A program made the translations under genes and the position numbers. Positions 15,943-23,949 of a DNA stretch of 64,000 bases are shown here, piece after piece. Source of the stretch: Roseicyclus mahoneyensis. GTDB lineage: Bacteria > Pseudomonadota > Alphaproteobacteria > Rhodobacterales > Rhodobacteraceae. The stretch is from assembly GCF_003148775.1 (NCBI RefSeq), contig NZ_QGGW01000003.1:124001-188000 (forward strand). Reading direction: 5' to 3'. Position 1 is the first letter of the stretch, and every line of letters starts with the position of its first letter. The notes beneath the pieces were generated by a model, which did not search any database, was not told the origin of the DNA, and saw only the letters and a list, made by a program, of their open reading frames with translations.

Positions 15943-16662
15943 TCATACCCGCTCCGCCGACCGTTCCGAGGACCGGGTCGAGATCTCTTCCCAAGCCCGA
16001 TTGACCGCGATCAGGCGGCGCTCGGCCAGTTTCACCGCCTCCTCGGGCACGCCGCGCGCGATCATCGTGTCGGGATGGGTCAACCGCACCTCGGCCCGCC
16101 ACGCGCTGCGGATATCCTCGATACTTGCCTCGGGGTCGACGCCCAGCACCGCGTAGGGGTCCGGCGCGGCTTCGGGCACATAGCACGCGCGCAACCGGCG
16201 GAATTGCAGCTCTTCCATACCGAAAATCTCGGCCACGCGCGTCAGGAACGCATCTTCGGCCGGGTGGTAATCGCCATCAGCGGTGGCGATGTGAAACAGC
16301 CCCTCCATCAGGTCGCACAGCACGCTGTCCACCCCGCAAGGCCGCCCCTCGGCACGGAACATGGACGCGATGCGCGCGGCATAGGTCTCGAACCCCGCCA
16401 CATCCTCGCGCGCGAGGTTGAAGACACGCGCCGCCGCCCGCTCATCCTCGGGCGGGATATGGAACACCTGCCGAAAGGCCGTGACCTCGTCGCGGGTCAC
16501 CAGACCATCGGCCTTGGCCATCTTGGCCGACAGCGCGATCACCGCGATGGTGAAGGCCACGCTGCGTTCGGGTGCGCTGCGCAGCTTGTCGAAGACGGCC
16601 GACAGACCCTCCCCTTTGGCAAGGGCGGCCAGCGCCTCGGTGATGCGGGTCCAGAGCGACAT
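15943..16662 (-). CDS. DjlA-like co-chaperone: TerB plus C-terminal J domain
   Basis: A 239-residue protein. Residues about 30-165 form a TerB-like helical domain (VAFTIAVIALSAKMAKADGLV, ATADGDYHPAED). Residues about 170-232 form a J domain with DPYAVLGV and the HPD motif in RLTHPDT, which stimulates DnaK ATPase. E. coli DjlA has an N-terminal membrane anchor; none is seen here, so this one is probably soluble. It is followed closely by the EEP gene. Confidence 0.88.
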   Translation of the reverse strand: MSLWTRITEALAALAKGEGLSAVFDKLRSAPERSVAFTIAVIALSAKMAKADGLVTRDEVTAFRQVFHIPPEDERAAARVFNLAREDVAGFETYAARIASMFRAEGRPCGVDSVLCDLMEGLFHIATADGDYHPAEDAFLTRVAEIFGMEELQFRRLRACYVPEAAPDPYAVLGVDPEASIEDIRSAWRAEVRLTHPDTMIARGVPEEAVKLAERRLIAVNRAWEEISTRSSERSAERV

Positions 16663-16713
16663 GGCGTTTTGTAGCGTGAATTGCCTGCAAATGTCAGGGG
16701 AAAGGGTGCCGCA

Positions 16714-17184
16714 TCACAGCAGTTTCTGCATCAGCACAAGGTCATGCCAGCGCCCGAACTTCCAACCGACCTGCGGCAGCCGCCCGACCTCGCGAAAGCC
16801 GAGCGCTGCGTGAAACGCCGCCCCGCCCGTGTTTTCCCCCGCCACGCCCGCGATCATCGCGTGGATGCCGCCCGCCCGCGCCGCCACCTCGGCCTGCGCC
16901 ATCAAGGCGCGCCCGATCCCGCGCCCGCGGCCCGCTTCGGCGACATGCACGGAATGTTCGACCGTGTGCACATAGCCGGTCCCGCCCCGGAACTGCGCCC
17001 ATGTGACGAAGCCCAGCACCGCGCCCGCGGTATCGGCGACGAACCACGGTTGCGCCCCGATCTGTGCGGCGAGCTCCCCCGGGGTCTTCTCGACCGTGCC
17101 AAAGGTGTGTGTCGTGTCGCGGATCACCGCGTTCCAGATCTCCGCGATGGCGTCCGCGTCCTCGGGTCGCCCACGGCGGATCAC
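16714..17184 (-). CDS. GNAT family N-acetyltransferase (phosphinothricin-type)
   Basis: A 156-residue acetyltransferase. The GNAT acetyl-CoA motif is VAEAGRGRGIGRALM, followed by GVAGENTGGAAFHAALGFREVGRLPQVGWKFGRW, the pattern of the PAT/BAR-like subgroup that acetylates small amines. The start is a GTG at 17182-17184 giving MIRRGRPEDADAI; it overlaps the VOC gene stop as GTGA, so translation is probably coupled. The natural substrate is unknown. Antibiotic or herbicide resistance should not be assumed from the family name. Confidence 0.87.
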   Translation of the reverse strand: MIRRGRPEDADAIAEIWNAVIRDTTHTFGTVEKTPGELAAQIGAQPWFVADTAGAVLGFVTWAQFRGGTGYVHTVEHSVHVAEAGRGRGIGRALMAQAEVAARAGGIHAMIAGVAGENTGGAAFHAALGFREVGRLPQVGWKFGRWHDLVLMQKLL

Positions 17185-17792
17185 AGCACCACCTCGCCTG
17201 TCGGCGTGGCGATCACCGCCTCCATCCGCGGCGCGTCGGCGGCCACGACCGTGACCCGCGCATCCGCGATCAGCGGGGCCAGTGTCGCGCGCAACGCGTC
17301 CGCCTGCGGCGAGAACAGGCGCAGCCCCACCAGCCGCGCGCCCACATCCGACAGGCGCGGGGCAGGGTGCGCCGCCCCCTCCCACTGGATCAACGCGGGG
17401 AACAAACCGTCAAAGGGCAAGATGCCATCCACCGGCACCGCCATGCGCCAGCTCAGATCGCCGCGCGACAGCGACCACGCCACACCCGCGCCGGGGGGCG
17501 AAGCCGCCAAGGCCCCCTCCAGATCGTCGCAGCGGCAGATCCATGTCGTCGCGCGCGCCGCACCCCGGAACCGGTCGAGGTCGAACCAGCGCGGCTGGCT
17601 CGGCGCGCGGCCCTCGGGGTCGATGGCGATGACCTCAAGATACTCCGCGCCCAGCCCCATCAGCCGGTTGTGCGTGCCCATCGCCGCATGCTGCCCGCCG
17701 CCCTGCAAGGGCAGGCCCAACGCGGCCTCCACCGCCGCCGCGCCGTCCTGCAGCCGCGCGCTGGCGATTGCGATATGATCGAGTGTCAGCAT
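17181..17792 (-). CDS. VOC/glyoxalase-like domain protein
   Basis: A 203-residue protein with the layout of the glyoxalase-like family: MLTLDHIAIA at the start, GTHNRLMGLG and YLEVIAIDP in the first module, and a second module with VGLRLFSPQADAL. The first His and Glu may bind metal, but a complete four-ligand site is not certain. It is the first gene of a coupled pair with the GNAT gene and is divergent from the folate cyclo-ligase gene across a 52-bp gap. Confidence 0.85.
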   Translation of the reverse strand: MLTLDHIAIASARLQDGAAAVEAALGLPLQGGGQHAAMGTHNRLMGLGAEYLEVIAIDPEGRAPSQPRWFDLDRFRGAARATTWICRCDDLEGALAASPPGAGVAWSLSRGDLSWRMAVPVDGILPFDGLFPALIQWEGAAHPAPRLSDVGARLVGLRLFSPQADALRATLAPLIADARVTVVAADAPRMEAVIATPTGEVVL

Positions 17793-17844
17793 GCCGTTTC
17801 GCCTTGTCTTGCCTCTTGCGCCGATCCGGTTTTGGATATGTCCC

Positions 17845-18411
17845 ATGACCGACGTCAAGACCAGCCTGCGCCAGACCGCCCTTGCCGCCCGCCAACGGGC
17901 CTTTGACAGCCGCGCCGACACGGATGTCATCCTGCGCGCCACCGCCCATCTGCTGGCCCGGATCGGCCCGGCCCATGGCCTGACCGTCGCGGGCTACATG
18001 CCCATGCGCAGCGAGATCGACCCGATCCCCGCCATGACGGCCCTGCATCGCCAAGGCGCCCGCATCTGCGTGCCGGTGATCGCGGGCAAGGCGCTGCCGC
18101 TCGAGTTTCGGGAATGGACGCCCGAGGCCCCTCTGGTCGATGGCCCTTTCGGCGCGCGCATCCCCGCAAGCGGCGACTGGCTCACCCCCGAGACGTTGAT
18201 CGTGCCCATGCTCGCCTTTGATGCGACCTGCAACCGGCTGGGCTATGGCGGCGGGTTCTACGACCGCACGCTGGCGCGGCTGAAAGCGAAAGGGCCGGTG
18301 CGCGCGCTGGGCTTCGCCTTTGCCGCGCAGGCGCTGCCCGATGTCGCGGCTGGACCGACCGATGTGGCGCTCGACGGCATCGTGACCGAGGACGGCATTG
18401 TCGCGCCCTGA
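17845..18411 (+). CDS. 5-formyltetrahydrofolate cyclo-ligase
   Basis: Converts 5-formyl-THF to 5,10-methenyl-THF using ATP. The 188-residue protein shows the family landmarks R-S-E-I-D near residue 53, the FGARIPASGD segment and the ATP-site motif NRLGYGGGFYDRTLAR. The start at 17845 (MTDVKTSLRQ) matches family length; an in-frame ATG at 17791 would add a hydrophobic tail. In many proteobacteria the 6S RNA gene lies just before this gene, but the upstream gap here is only 52 bp and cannot hold it. Confidence 0.93.
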   Translation: MTDVKTSLRQTALAARQRAFDSRADTDVILRATAHLLARIGPAHGLTVAGYMPMRSEIDPIPAMTALHRQGARICVPVIAGKALPLEFREWTPEAPLVDGPFGARIPASGDWLTPETLIVPMLAFDATCNRLGYGGGFYDRTLARLKAKGPVRALGFAFAAQALPDVAAGPTDVALDGIVTEDGIVAP

Positions 18412-18465
18412 CGCGCGGCCCTTTTCCGCCTTGCCCAAGCCCACCACGCGACCTAAGCCCACTCC

Positions 18466-19290
18466 ATGCGTATTTTATTTCTTGGCGATGTGATGGGCCG
18501 CGCCGGGCGCGCGGCGATCAGTGACACCCTGCCGGGCCTGCGGGCCCGCTGGCAGCTCGATTTCGTCGTGGTCAACGCCGAGAACGCGACCGCCGGCGCG
18601 GGCCTGTCGGCGGCCCATGCGCGCGCTGTGCTCGACGCGGGCGCCGATTGCATCACGCTGGGCGATCACGCCTTCGACCAGCGCGAGATGCTGCAATTCA
18701 TCACCGAGGAGCCGCGCATCTTGCGCCCGCTCAATTTTGCGAAGGATGCGCCGGGTGCGGGCGCGCGCGTGTTCAAGGCCACCAAGGGGCGGCAGGTTCT
18801 GGTGGCGCAAGCCTTGGGTCAGGTCTTCATGAAGCGGCCCTTCGACGATCCGTTTTCGGCACTCGACGGCGTTTTGCGCAAGTTTCCGCGCGGCGGCGCC
18901 GTGCAGGCCGCGCTGGTCGATATTCATGCCGAGGCGACATCGGAAAAGATGGCAACCGGCCATTTCTGCGACGGCCGCGCCAGCCTCGTGGTCGGCACCC
19001 ATACCCATGTGCCCACCGCCGATGCGATGATCCTGCCCGGCGGCACCGCTTACCAGACCGATGCGGGCATGTGCGGCGACTACAATTCCGTCATCGGCAT
19101 GGAGAAATCCGAACCGATGCGCCGCTTCATCACCGGCATGCCCAAGGAGCGTTTCAGCCCCGCCGAGGGGCCAGCGACGCTCTCGGGCACCTATGTGGAA
19201 ACCGATGACAAGACCGGCGCCGCGACCCTTGTGCGCGCGGTGCGGCTGGGCGGGCGGCTGGCGCCCGAGGGCCCGCCGGATGTGGCTTGA
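18466..19290 (+). CDS. YmdB-like metallophosphoesterase (TIGR00282 family)
   Basis: A 274-residue calcineurin-like phosphodiesterase family member. It has FLGDVMGRAGR at the start, VVNAENATAG, LGDHAFDQRE and VVGTHTHVPTADAMILPGG, which carry the di-metal ligands (Asp, Glu, Asn, His). Homologues hydrolyse 2',3'-cyclic nucleotides or cAMP in vitro. It follows the folate gene by 54 bp, and its 3' end overlaps the first EamA gene by 11 bp. Confidence 0.92.
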   Translation: MRILFLGDVMGRAGRAAISDTLPGLRARWQLDFVVVNAENATAGAGLSAAHARAVLDAGADCITLGDHAFDQREMLQFITEEPRILRPLNFAKDAPGAGARVFKATKGRQVLVAQALGQVFMKRPFDDPFSALDGVLRKFPRGGAVQAALVDIHAEATSEKMATGHFCDGRASLVVGTHTHVPTADAMILPGGTAYQTDAGMCGDYNSVIGMEKSEPMRRFITGMPKERFSPAEGPATLSGTYVETDDKTGAATLVRAVRLGGRLAPEGPPDVA

Positions 19291-20197
19291 GCGCAACCGG
19301 GACTGGGCCGGTTATGTCGCCATCCTCGTGCTGTGCGGCGCGGCTTGGGGGCTGGGCCAGCCCTTCGCCAAGATCGCAGTCTCCGAAGGCTACCGCCATT
19401 TCGGCATCATCTTCTGGCAATTCGCCATCGGCGCGGCGCTCTTGGGCGCGATCAACCTTGCACGCGGGGGCCGCCTGCCCACAGCATCGCACCACCTCGC
19501 CTTCTACACCATCATCGCGCTGATCGGCACGCTTCTGCCCAATTCGGCCAGCTACACCGCCGCGATCCACCTGCCATCGGGCATCTTGTCGATCGTGCTG
19601 TCGCTGATCCCGATGCTGGCCTTTCCCATCGCGCTGGCCTGGGGGATGGACCGGTTTTCCGCCGCCCGCCTGACGGGTCTGGTGCTGGGGCTCTGCGCCA
19701 TCCTCCTGATCGCCGCGCCGCAAAGCAGCCTGCCCGACCGCGCGATGGTCTGGTGGCTGCCGCTGGCCCTGATCGCGCCCTTGTTCTACGCGGTCGAAGG
19801 CAATTTCGTCGCCCGTTACGGCACAGGCGGCCTCGATGCGCTGCAGGTGCTTCTGGGCGCATCGCTGGTCGGTATGGTCTTTGCCGGACCCCTCGCTCTG
19901 ATGACGGGGCAATTCATCTCGCCCTTGCCGCCATGGGGCCTGCCCGATCTGGCCATCGTCGCCTCATCCATCACCCATGCGCTGGCCTATACCGCCTATG
20001 TCTGGCTGGTCACCCGCGCCGGATCCGTTTTTGCCGCCCAAGTCTCCTATCTTGTCACGGGGTTCGGCATCCTCTGGGCCAAGCTGATCCTGGGCGAGAC
20101 CTATTCGCCCTGGGTCTGGGCGGCCGCGCTTTTGATGATGGCGGGCCTCGTCCTCGTGCAACCGCGCAAACCGACCGAGGCGGTGGCGGCCCAATGA
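19280..20197 (+). CDS. EamA/DMT family transporter, first of a coupled pair
   Basis: A 305-residue inner-membrane transporter with about ten hydrophobic segments and the internal duplication of EamA proteins. Recognisable parts are GAAWGLGQPFAKIAVSEG in helix 1 and the C-terminal SYLVTGFGILWAKLILGE. The start ATG at 19280 (MWLERNRDWAG) lies within the end of the preceding gene. It overlaps the next, paralogous transporter as ATGA. The substrate is unknown; DMT members export amino acids, nucleosides or other metabolites. Confidence 0.9.
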   Translation: MWLERNRDWAGYVAILVLCGAAWGLGQPFAKIAVSEGYRHFGIIFWQFAIGAALLGAINLARGGRLPTASHHLAFYTIIALIGTLLPNSASYTAAIHLPSGILSIVLSLIPMLAFPIALAWGMDRFSAARLTGLVLGLCAILLIAAPQSSLPDRAMVWWLPLALIAPLFYAVEGNFVARYGTGGLDALQVLLGASLVGMVFAGPLALMTGQFISPLPPWGLPDLAIVASSITHALAYTAYVWLVTRAGSVFAAQVSYLVTGFGILWAKLILGETYSPWVWAAALLMMAGLVLVQPRKPTEAVAAQ

Positions 20198-21075
20198 CCG
20201 GATCGCGCGCGCTGATGCTGGCCCCCTTGGCCATCGGCGCACTGTGGGGATTGGGGCAGCCGCTGGCCAAGATCGCGGTCACCGGCGGCTGGCAGCCGAT
20301 GGGAATCCTTGTCTGGCAGGCGCTGGTGATGATCGCGGGCGGCGCCATCGCCACAAGCCTGCGGGGCAGGGGCTTGCCGCGCGGCAGGCGGGCCTGGGGC
20401 GTTTGCGCCATCGTGGCCATCCTCGGCACGCTCCTGCCGCAAGCCGCGATCTACCGCGCGGTGCAGGATCTGCCCGCGGGCGTCATGGCCATTGTCTTGT
20501 CCATCACCCCCATGCTCAGCCTTGCGCTTGCCGTCGCCATGGGGCTGGACCGCGCGACTCCGGGGCGGCTGGCGGGCGTGGCGCTGGGCGGCCTCGGCGT
20601 GGCGGCCATCGCGCTGGCCGCAGGCCTTGGCTCTGCGCCGCTGTCGCTTCTGGCGCTGTTGATCGCATTGGGCGCACCGCTGTGCTTTGCGCTCAACGGC
20701 AACCTGCTCGACCGCCTCCGTCGCGGTGGCCTCGACCCGATGCAACTGGTTCTGGGCTCGGCCCTGCTGGCGCTGCCGGTGGCGCTGATCCTTGCGGGTG
20801 CCACCGGACAATTGCGCCTGCCGGGGACAGCGCCGGCCGATCTGGCCATGCTGGGGGCCACCACGCTGCATCTTGTCGGCTACGCGGGCCTGTTGTGGCT
20901 GATCGGTCAGGCGGGCGCAGTCTTTGCCGCCCTGACCAACCCTTTCATCACGGGATTTGGCGTGATCTGGTCCCTGCTGCTGCTGTCCGAGCGCTACCCC
21001 GCCCCGGTCTGGCTGGGCCTTGCGCTGATCCTTTGCGGTTTCGCCCTCGTCAGGCCGCGTGCGGCGCGGGATTGA
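20194..21075 (+). CDS. EamA/DMT family transporter, second of a coupled pair
   Basis: A 293-residue paralogue of the preceding gene: helix 1 reads GALWGLGQPLAKIAVTGG, close to the first copy, and the end reads NPFITGFGVIWSLLLLSE at the matching place. Ten hydrophobic segments are present. The ATG at 20194 overlaps the previous stop by 4 bases, so both are made together, which would suit a two-subunit transporter or a recent duplication. The same frame stays open upstream through the first gene, but that extension is antisense-like noise. Confidence 0.9.
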   Translation: MTGSRALMLAPLAIGALWGLGQPLAKIAVTGGWQPMGILVWQALVMIAGGAIATSLRGRGLPRGRRAWGVCAIVAILGTLLPQAAIYRAVQDLPAGVMAIVLSITPMLSLALAVAMGLDRATPGRLAGVALGGLGVAAIALAAGLGSAPLSLLALLIALGAPLCFALNGNLLDRLRRGGLDPMQLVLGSALLALPVALILAGATGQLRLPGTAPADLAMLGATTLHLVGYAGLLWLIGQAGAVFAALTNPFITGFGVIWSLLLLSERYPAPVWLGLALILCGFALVRPRAARD

Positions 21076-21153
21076 TCCGCAAGCCCGCTTGCCCCGCCGT
21101 GTTCCATCGCTACACTTGACCATCGCCGCGCCCTCCCGCGCCAAGGGACTGAC

Positions 21154-22935
21154 ATGATCGACCTGCCCATCCCGGAAACAGGCGCGGGCCTGCTGACGCT
21201 CGCCATCTTGGTCGTCATGTTCGTGCTGTTCCTGCGCGAACGCTGGCCGACCGAGGTGGTGGCCATCGGCGGCGTTGCGGCGCTGCTTGTTCTTGGCCTT
21301 TTGCCCGCCGGGCGCGCGACCGAGGTGCTGGCCAACCCCGCGCCCTGGACCATCGCCGCGCTGTTCATCGTCATGGGCGCGCTGGTGCGGACCGGCAGCC
21401 TCGACCGGCTGACCAAATTCGCGGAGGCCAAGGCGGTTTCGAACCCCACGCTGGCGGTCACGACCCTGCTGGGCGTCGTCGCTATTGCCTCGGCCTTCAT
21501 GAACAACACGCCCATCGTGGTCATCATGATCCCGGTCTTCGTGTCGATCTCGCGCATTCTCGGCACCTCGACCTCCAAGCTATTGATCCCGCTCAGCTAT
21601 GCCGCGATCATGGGCGGCACGCTGACCCTGATCGGCACCTCCACCAACCTGCTGGTCGACGGTGTCGCCCGCGCGCAGGGGCTGGAGCCCTTTACCATTT
21701 TCGAGATTACGCCCATCGGCCTTGTCGTCGTCGGTTGGGGGATGCTCTACCTGACGCTCATCGGGCGCCATCTTTTGCCCGACCGCAGCTCCATGGCCGC
21801 GCTGCTGGGGGCGGGGCGGGCCAAGGCCAAGTTCTTTACCGAACTGGCCATCCCCGAGGAGAGCGCCCTGATCGGACAGAACGTCAACGAGGTCGACCAG
21901 TTCCGCCGCGACGGCGTGCGGCTGATCGACGTGCTGCGCGGCGACGCCTCGCTGCGCCGCGACATGTCTGGCGTGCTGCTGCAGGCGGGCGACCGTGTCA
22001 TTTTGCGCACCGACATGTCCGAGGTTCTGGGCTTGCAGGCGTCGAAAGACCTCAAGACCGTCGACAAGCTGTCATCTGTTCGCACCACCACCGTCGAGGT
22101 GCTGATCACACCCGGCGCGCGCCTTGTGGGCCGCACCTTGGGCGATCTGCGCCTGCGCCGCCGCTACGGGGTCTACCCGCTGGCCGTGCACCGCAGAAAC
22201 CAGAACATCGGCACCCAGCTCGACAACCTGTCGATCCGGGTGGGCGACACGCTGCTGCTGGAAGGCGATCCCGCCGACATCCAGCGGCTGGCCGCCGACA
22301 TGGATCTGGGCGATGTCAGCCAGCCCTCGGAACGCGCCTACAGGCGCTCCAAGGCCCCGATCGCCATCGGCGCGATGGTAGGGATCGTGGCGCTGGCCGC
22401 GCTGGACGTCGCCCCCATCCTCGTGCTGGCCGTGATCGCGGTCGCCGTCGTGCTGCTGACCGGATGCATCGATGCCGATGAGGGGTTTTCCTTTGTCGAC
22501 GGGCGGCTCTTGGCGCTCATTTTCGCCATGCTGGCAGTGGGCGCGGCGCTCGATCACACCGGTGCGATCACCCTGATCGTCGATCCGGTCGCCCCCTATC
22601 TGTCGCAGATGCCGCCGTGGGTGCTGGTCTGGGCGGTCTATTACATCACCACCATCCTGACCGAACTGGTGTCCAACAACGCCATCGCCGTCATCATGGC
22701 CCCCATCGCCATCGCCTTGGCGCAGGCCACCGGCGTCGATCCGCGTCCGCTGGTCGTGGCGGTGATGATCGCGGCCTCGGCCTGTTTCGCCACGCCCATC
22801 GGTTACCAGACCAACATGCTGGTCTATGGCCCGGGCGGCTACCGCTTTACCGATTTCATGCGGATCGGTATTCCCCTCAACCTCAGCCTCGGCGTGGTCG
22901 TCTGCCTGACGATCCCACTGATCTGGCCGCTCTGA
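21154..22935 (+). CDS. SLC13/DASS-type permease with two RCK_C (TrkA-C) domains
   Basis: A 593-residue membrane transporter. Two half-permeases carry the family hairpins FMNNTPIVVIMIPVF (near residue 115) and ELVSNNAIAVIMAPIA (near residue 505). Between them, residues about 210-400, lie two soluble TrkA-C-like domains with LRDMSGVLLQAGDRVIL and LSIRVGDTLLLEGDP. Such proteins move sulfate, dicarboxylates or similar anions, with the RCK_C parts sensing a ligand. It lies 78 bp after the EamA pair. The substrate is unassigned. Confidence 0.9.
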   Translation: MIDLPIPETGAGLLTLAILVVMFVLFLRERWPTEVVAIGGVAALLVLGLLPAGRATEVLANPAPWTIAALFIVMGALVRTGSLDRLTKFAEAKAVSNPTLAVTTLLGVVAIASAFMNNTPIVVIMIPVFVSISRILGTSTSKLLIPLSYAAIMGGTLTLIGTSTNLLVDGVARAQGLEPFTIFEITPIGLVVVGWGMLYLTLIGRHLLPDRSSMAALLGAGRAKAKFFTELAIPEESALIGQNVNEVDQFRRDGVRLIDVLRGDASLRRDMSGVLLQAGDRVILRTDMSEVLGLQASKDLKTVDKLSSVRTTTVEVLITPGARLVGRTLGDLRLRRRYGVYPLAVHRRNQNIGTQLDNLSIRVGDTLLLEGDPADIQRLAADMDLGDVSQPSERAYRRSKAPIAIGAMVGIVALAALDVAPILVLAVIAVAVVLLTGCIDADEGFSFVDGRLLALIFAMLAVGAALDHTGAITLIVDPVAPYLSQMPPWVLVWAVYYITTILTELVSNNAIAVIMAPIAIALAQATGVDPRPLVVAVMIAASACFATPIGYQTNMLVYGPGGYRFTDFMRIGIPLNLSLGVVVCLTIPLIWPL

Positions 22936-22958
22936 CCCCTGACCCGAAAGGCCCGCCC

Positions 22959-23321
22959 ATGCGCCGCGCCCTTGCCGCCCTCTCCATTGTCACCGCCCTG
23001 GCCGCCTGCGCCGTCGGTCCCGCCTCGCCCGAGCGTGTGACGCTTGACGCCGATCTTCTGTCGGTGCGGATGAGCGACGGCTCCACCTGCCGTGGCCCGG
23101 CGCCCGCCTCAGGGTTTGAGGCCGGATGGTCCGGCACTCTGACCGGCTGCGCCGCGACCTATCCCTATGTGGTCGAGATCGACCCGGGCACGAATCCGAT
23201 CCGGTTCGTCTTGCAAGAAATCCTCGGCGACCGGATCATCCGGCCGGTGGCCACCGTGACGATCACCGATGCCACCGGGCGCGACCGGGTGTTCCAGACG
23301 CCCGAACGCATCGAGAATTGA
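22959..23321 (+). CDS. Small predicted lipoprotein
   Basis: A 120-residue protein with the lipoprotein signal MRRALAALSIVTALAAC (lipobox LAAC, lipidated Cys near residue 17). The mature part holds two further Cys (STCRGP and LTGCAA), perhaps a disulfide, and a beta-rich C-terminus. It follows the SLC13 gene by 23 bp, so it may be co-transcribed. No function is known to me. Confidence 0.7.
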   Translation: MRRALAALSIVTALAACAVGPASPERVTLDADLLSVRMSDGSTCRGPAPASGFEAGWSGTLTGCAATYPYVVEIDPGTNPIRFVLQEILGDRIIRPVATVTITDATGRDRVFQTPERIEN

Positions 23322-23354
23322 GCGGCAGGCGGAAAACGCCCTTTTGCCGCCGCC

Positions 23355-23945
23355 TCAAGGCAGGCGGTGCAACTCGAAGCGGCAAGCTATCGACCCTTGC
23401 GCGCAGCATTGCGTCTCCACCGCCCGCCAGCGCGGGCCGCAGATCGCGGTGAACAACCGCTCGAAGACCGCCGCGTGCCAATGACACAGCGGCACGTCGG
23501 AGACCTCGCCCCGCACCACCGGGTTGTCCGCGATCTCGAACACCGGCGGCCAGTTGGCGACCAGCCGAAACGCCCCCGATCCGCAAAAGGTCCAGGCGTG
23601 TTTGGCGATAGCCTTGGACAGGATCGGCACGGATAGCCTTGCGGGCAGGCGCTTCAGCACGGCCTGCGCCGGTCGCGGGATGCGGTGGGCGAGGATATAG
23701 TCGCCCGTGCCAAGACCCGCCGCGCGCGCCAGCCGCGCGGCATCATGCGGCAGCGCTTGGCGCACCGCCCTGTGCAAGCGCGCCGCCGGTCCCTCCTCGA
23801 TCAGGCCCTTTGCCGGATCGGGCAGCGTGATGATCCCTGCCATCGCCAGCAGATGGGCGGTTTCCTCAGGCCCGCGCGCCGCCTCCAGCACCGGCACGAA
23901 CTGGAGGATGGCATTGGGCCCGATCCGTGCCGCTGCCTCACCCAT
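23355..23945 (-). CDS. bchJ: BchJ, bacteriochlorophyll biosynthesis V4R-domain protein
   Basis: A 196-residue protein with the 4-vinyl-reductase-like (V4R) domain in its C-terminal half: AWTFCGSGAFRLVANWPPVFEI, CHWHAAVFERLFTAI, and the Cys-bearing ending CCAQGSIACRFELH. BchJ was first proposed as the divinyl reductase; BciA-type enzymes now hold that role, and BchJ is thought to assist substrate handling. The gene starts 4 bp after bchE ends, the order known in Rhodobacter, so it shares the bchE promoter. Confidence 0.88.
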   Translation of the reverse strand: MGEAAARIGPNAILQFVPVLEAARGPEETAHLLAMAGIITLPDPAKGLIEEGPAARLHRAVRQALPHDAARLARAAGLGTGDYILAHRIPRPAQAVLKRLPARLSVPILSKAIAKHAWTFCGSGAFRLVANWPPVFEIADNPVVRGEVSDVPLCHWHAAVFERLFTAICGPRWRAVETQCCAQGSIACRFELHRLP

Positions 23946-23949
23946 GGGA

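Noticed and set aside
17793-17844. 6S RNA gene before the folate cyclo-ligase
   Set aside because: The divergent spacer is only 52 bp, too short for 6S RNA.
19333-20193. Extension of the second EamA protein to 580 residues
   Set aside because: The extra part is an out-of-frame reading of the first EamA gene, with no hydrophobic pattern.
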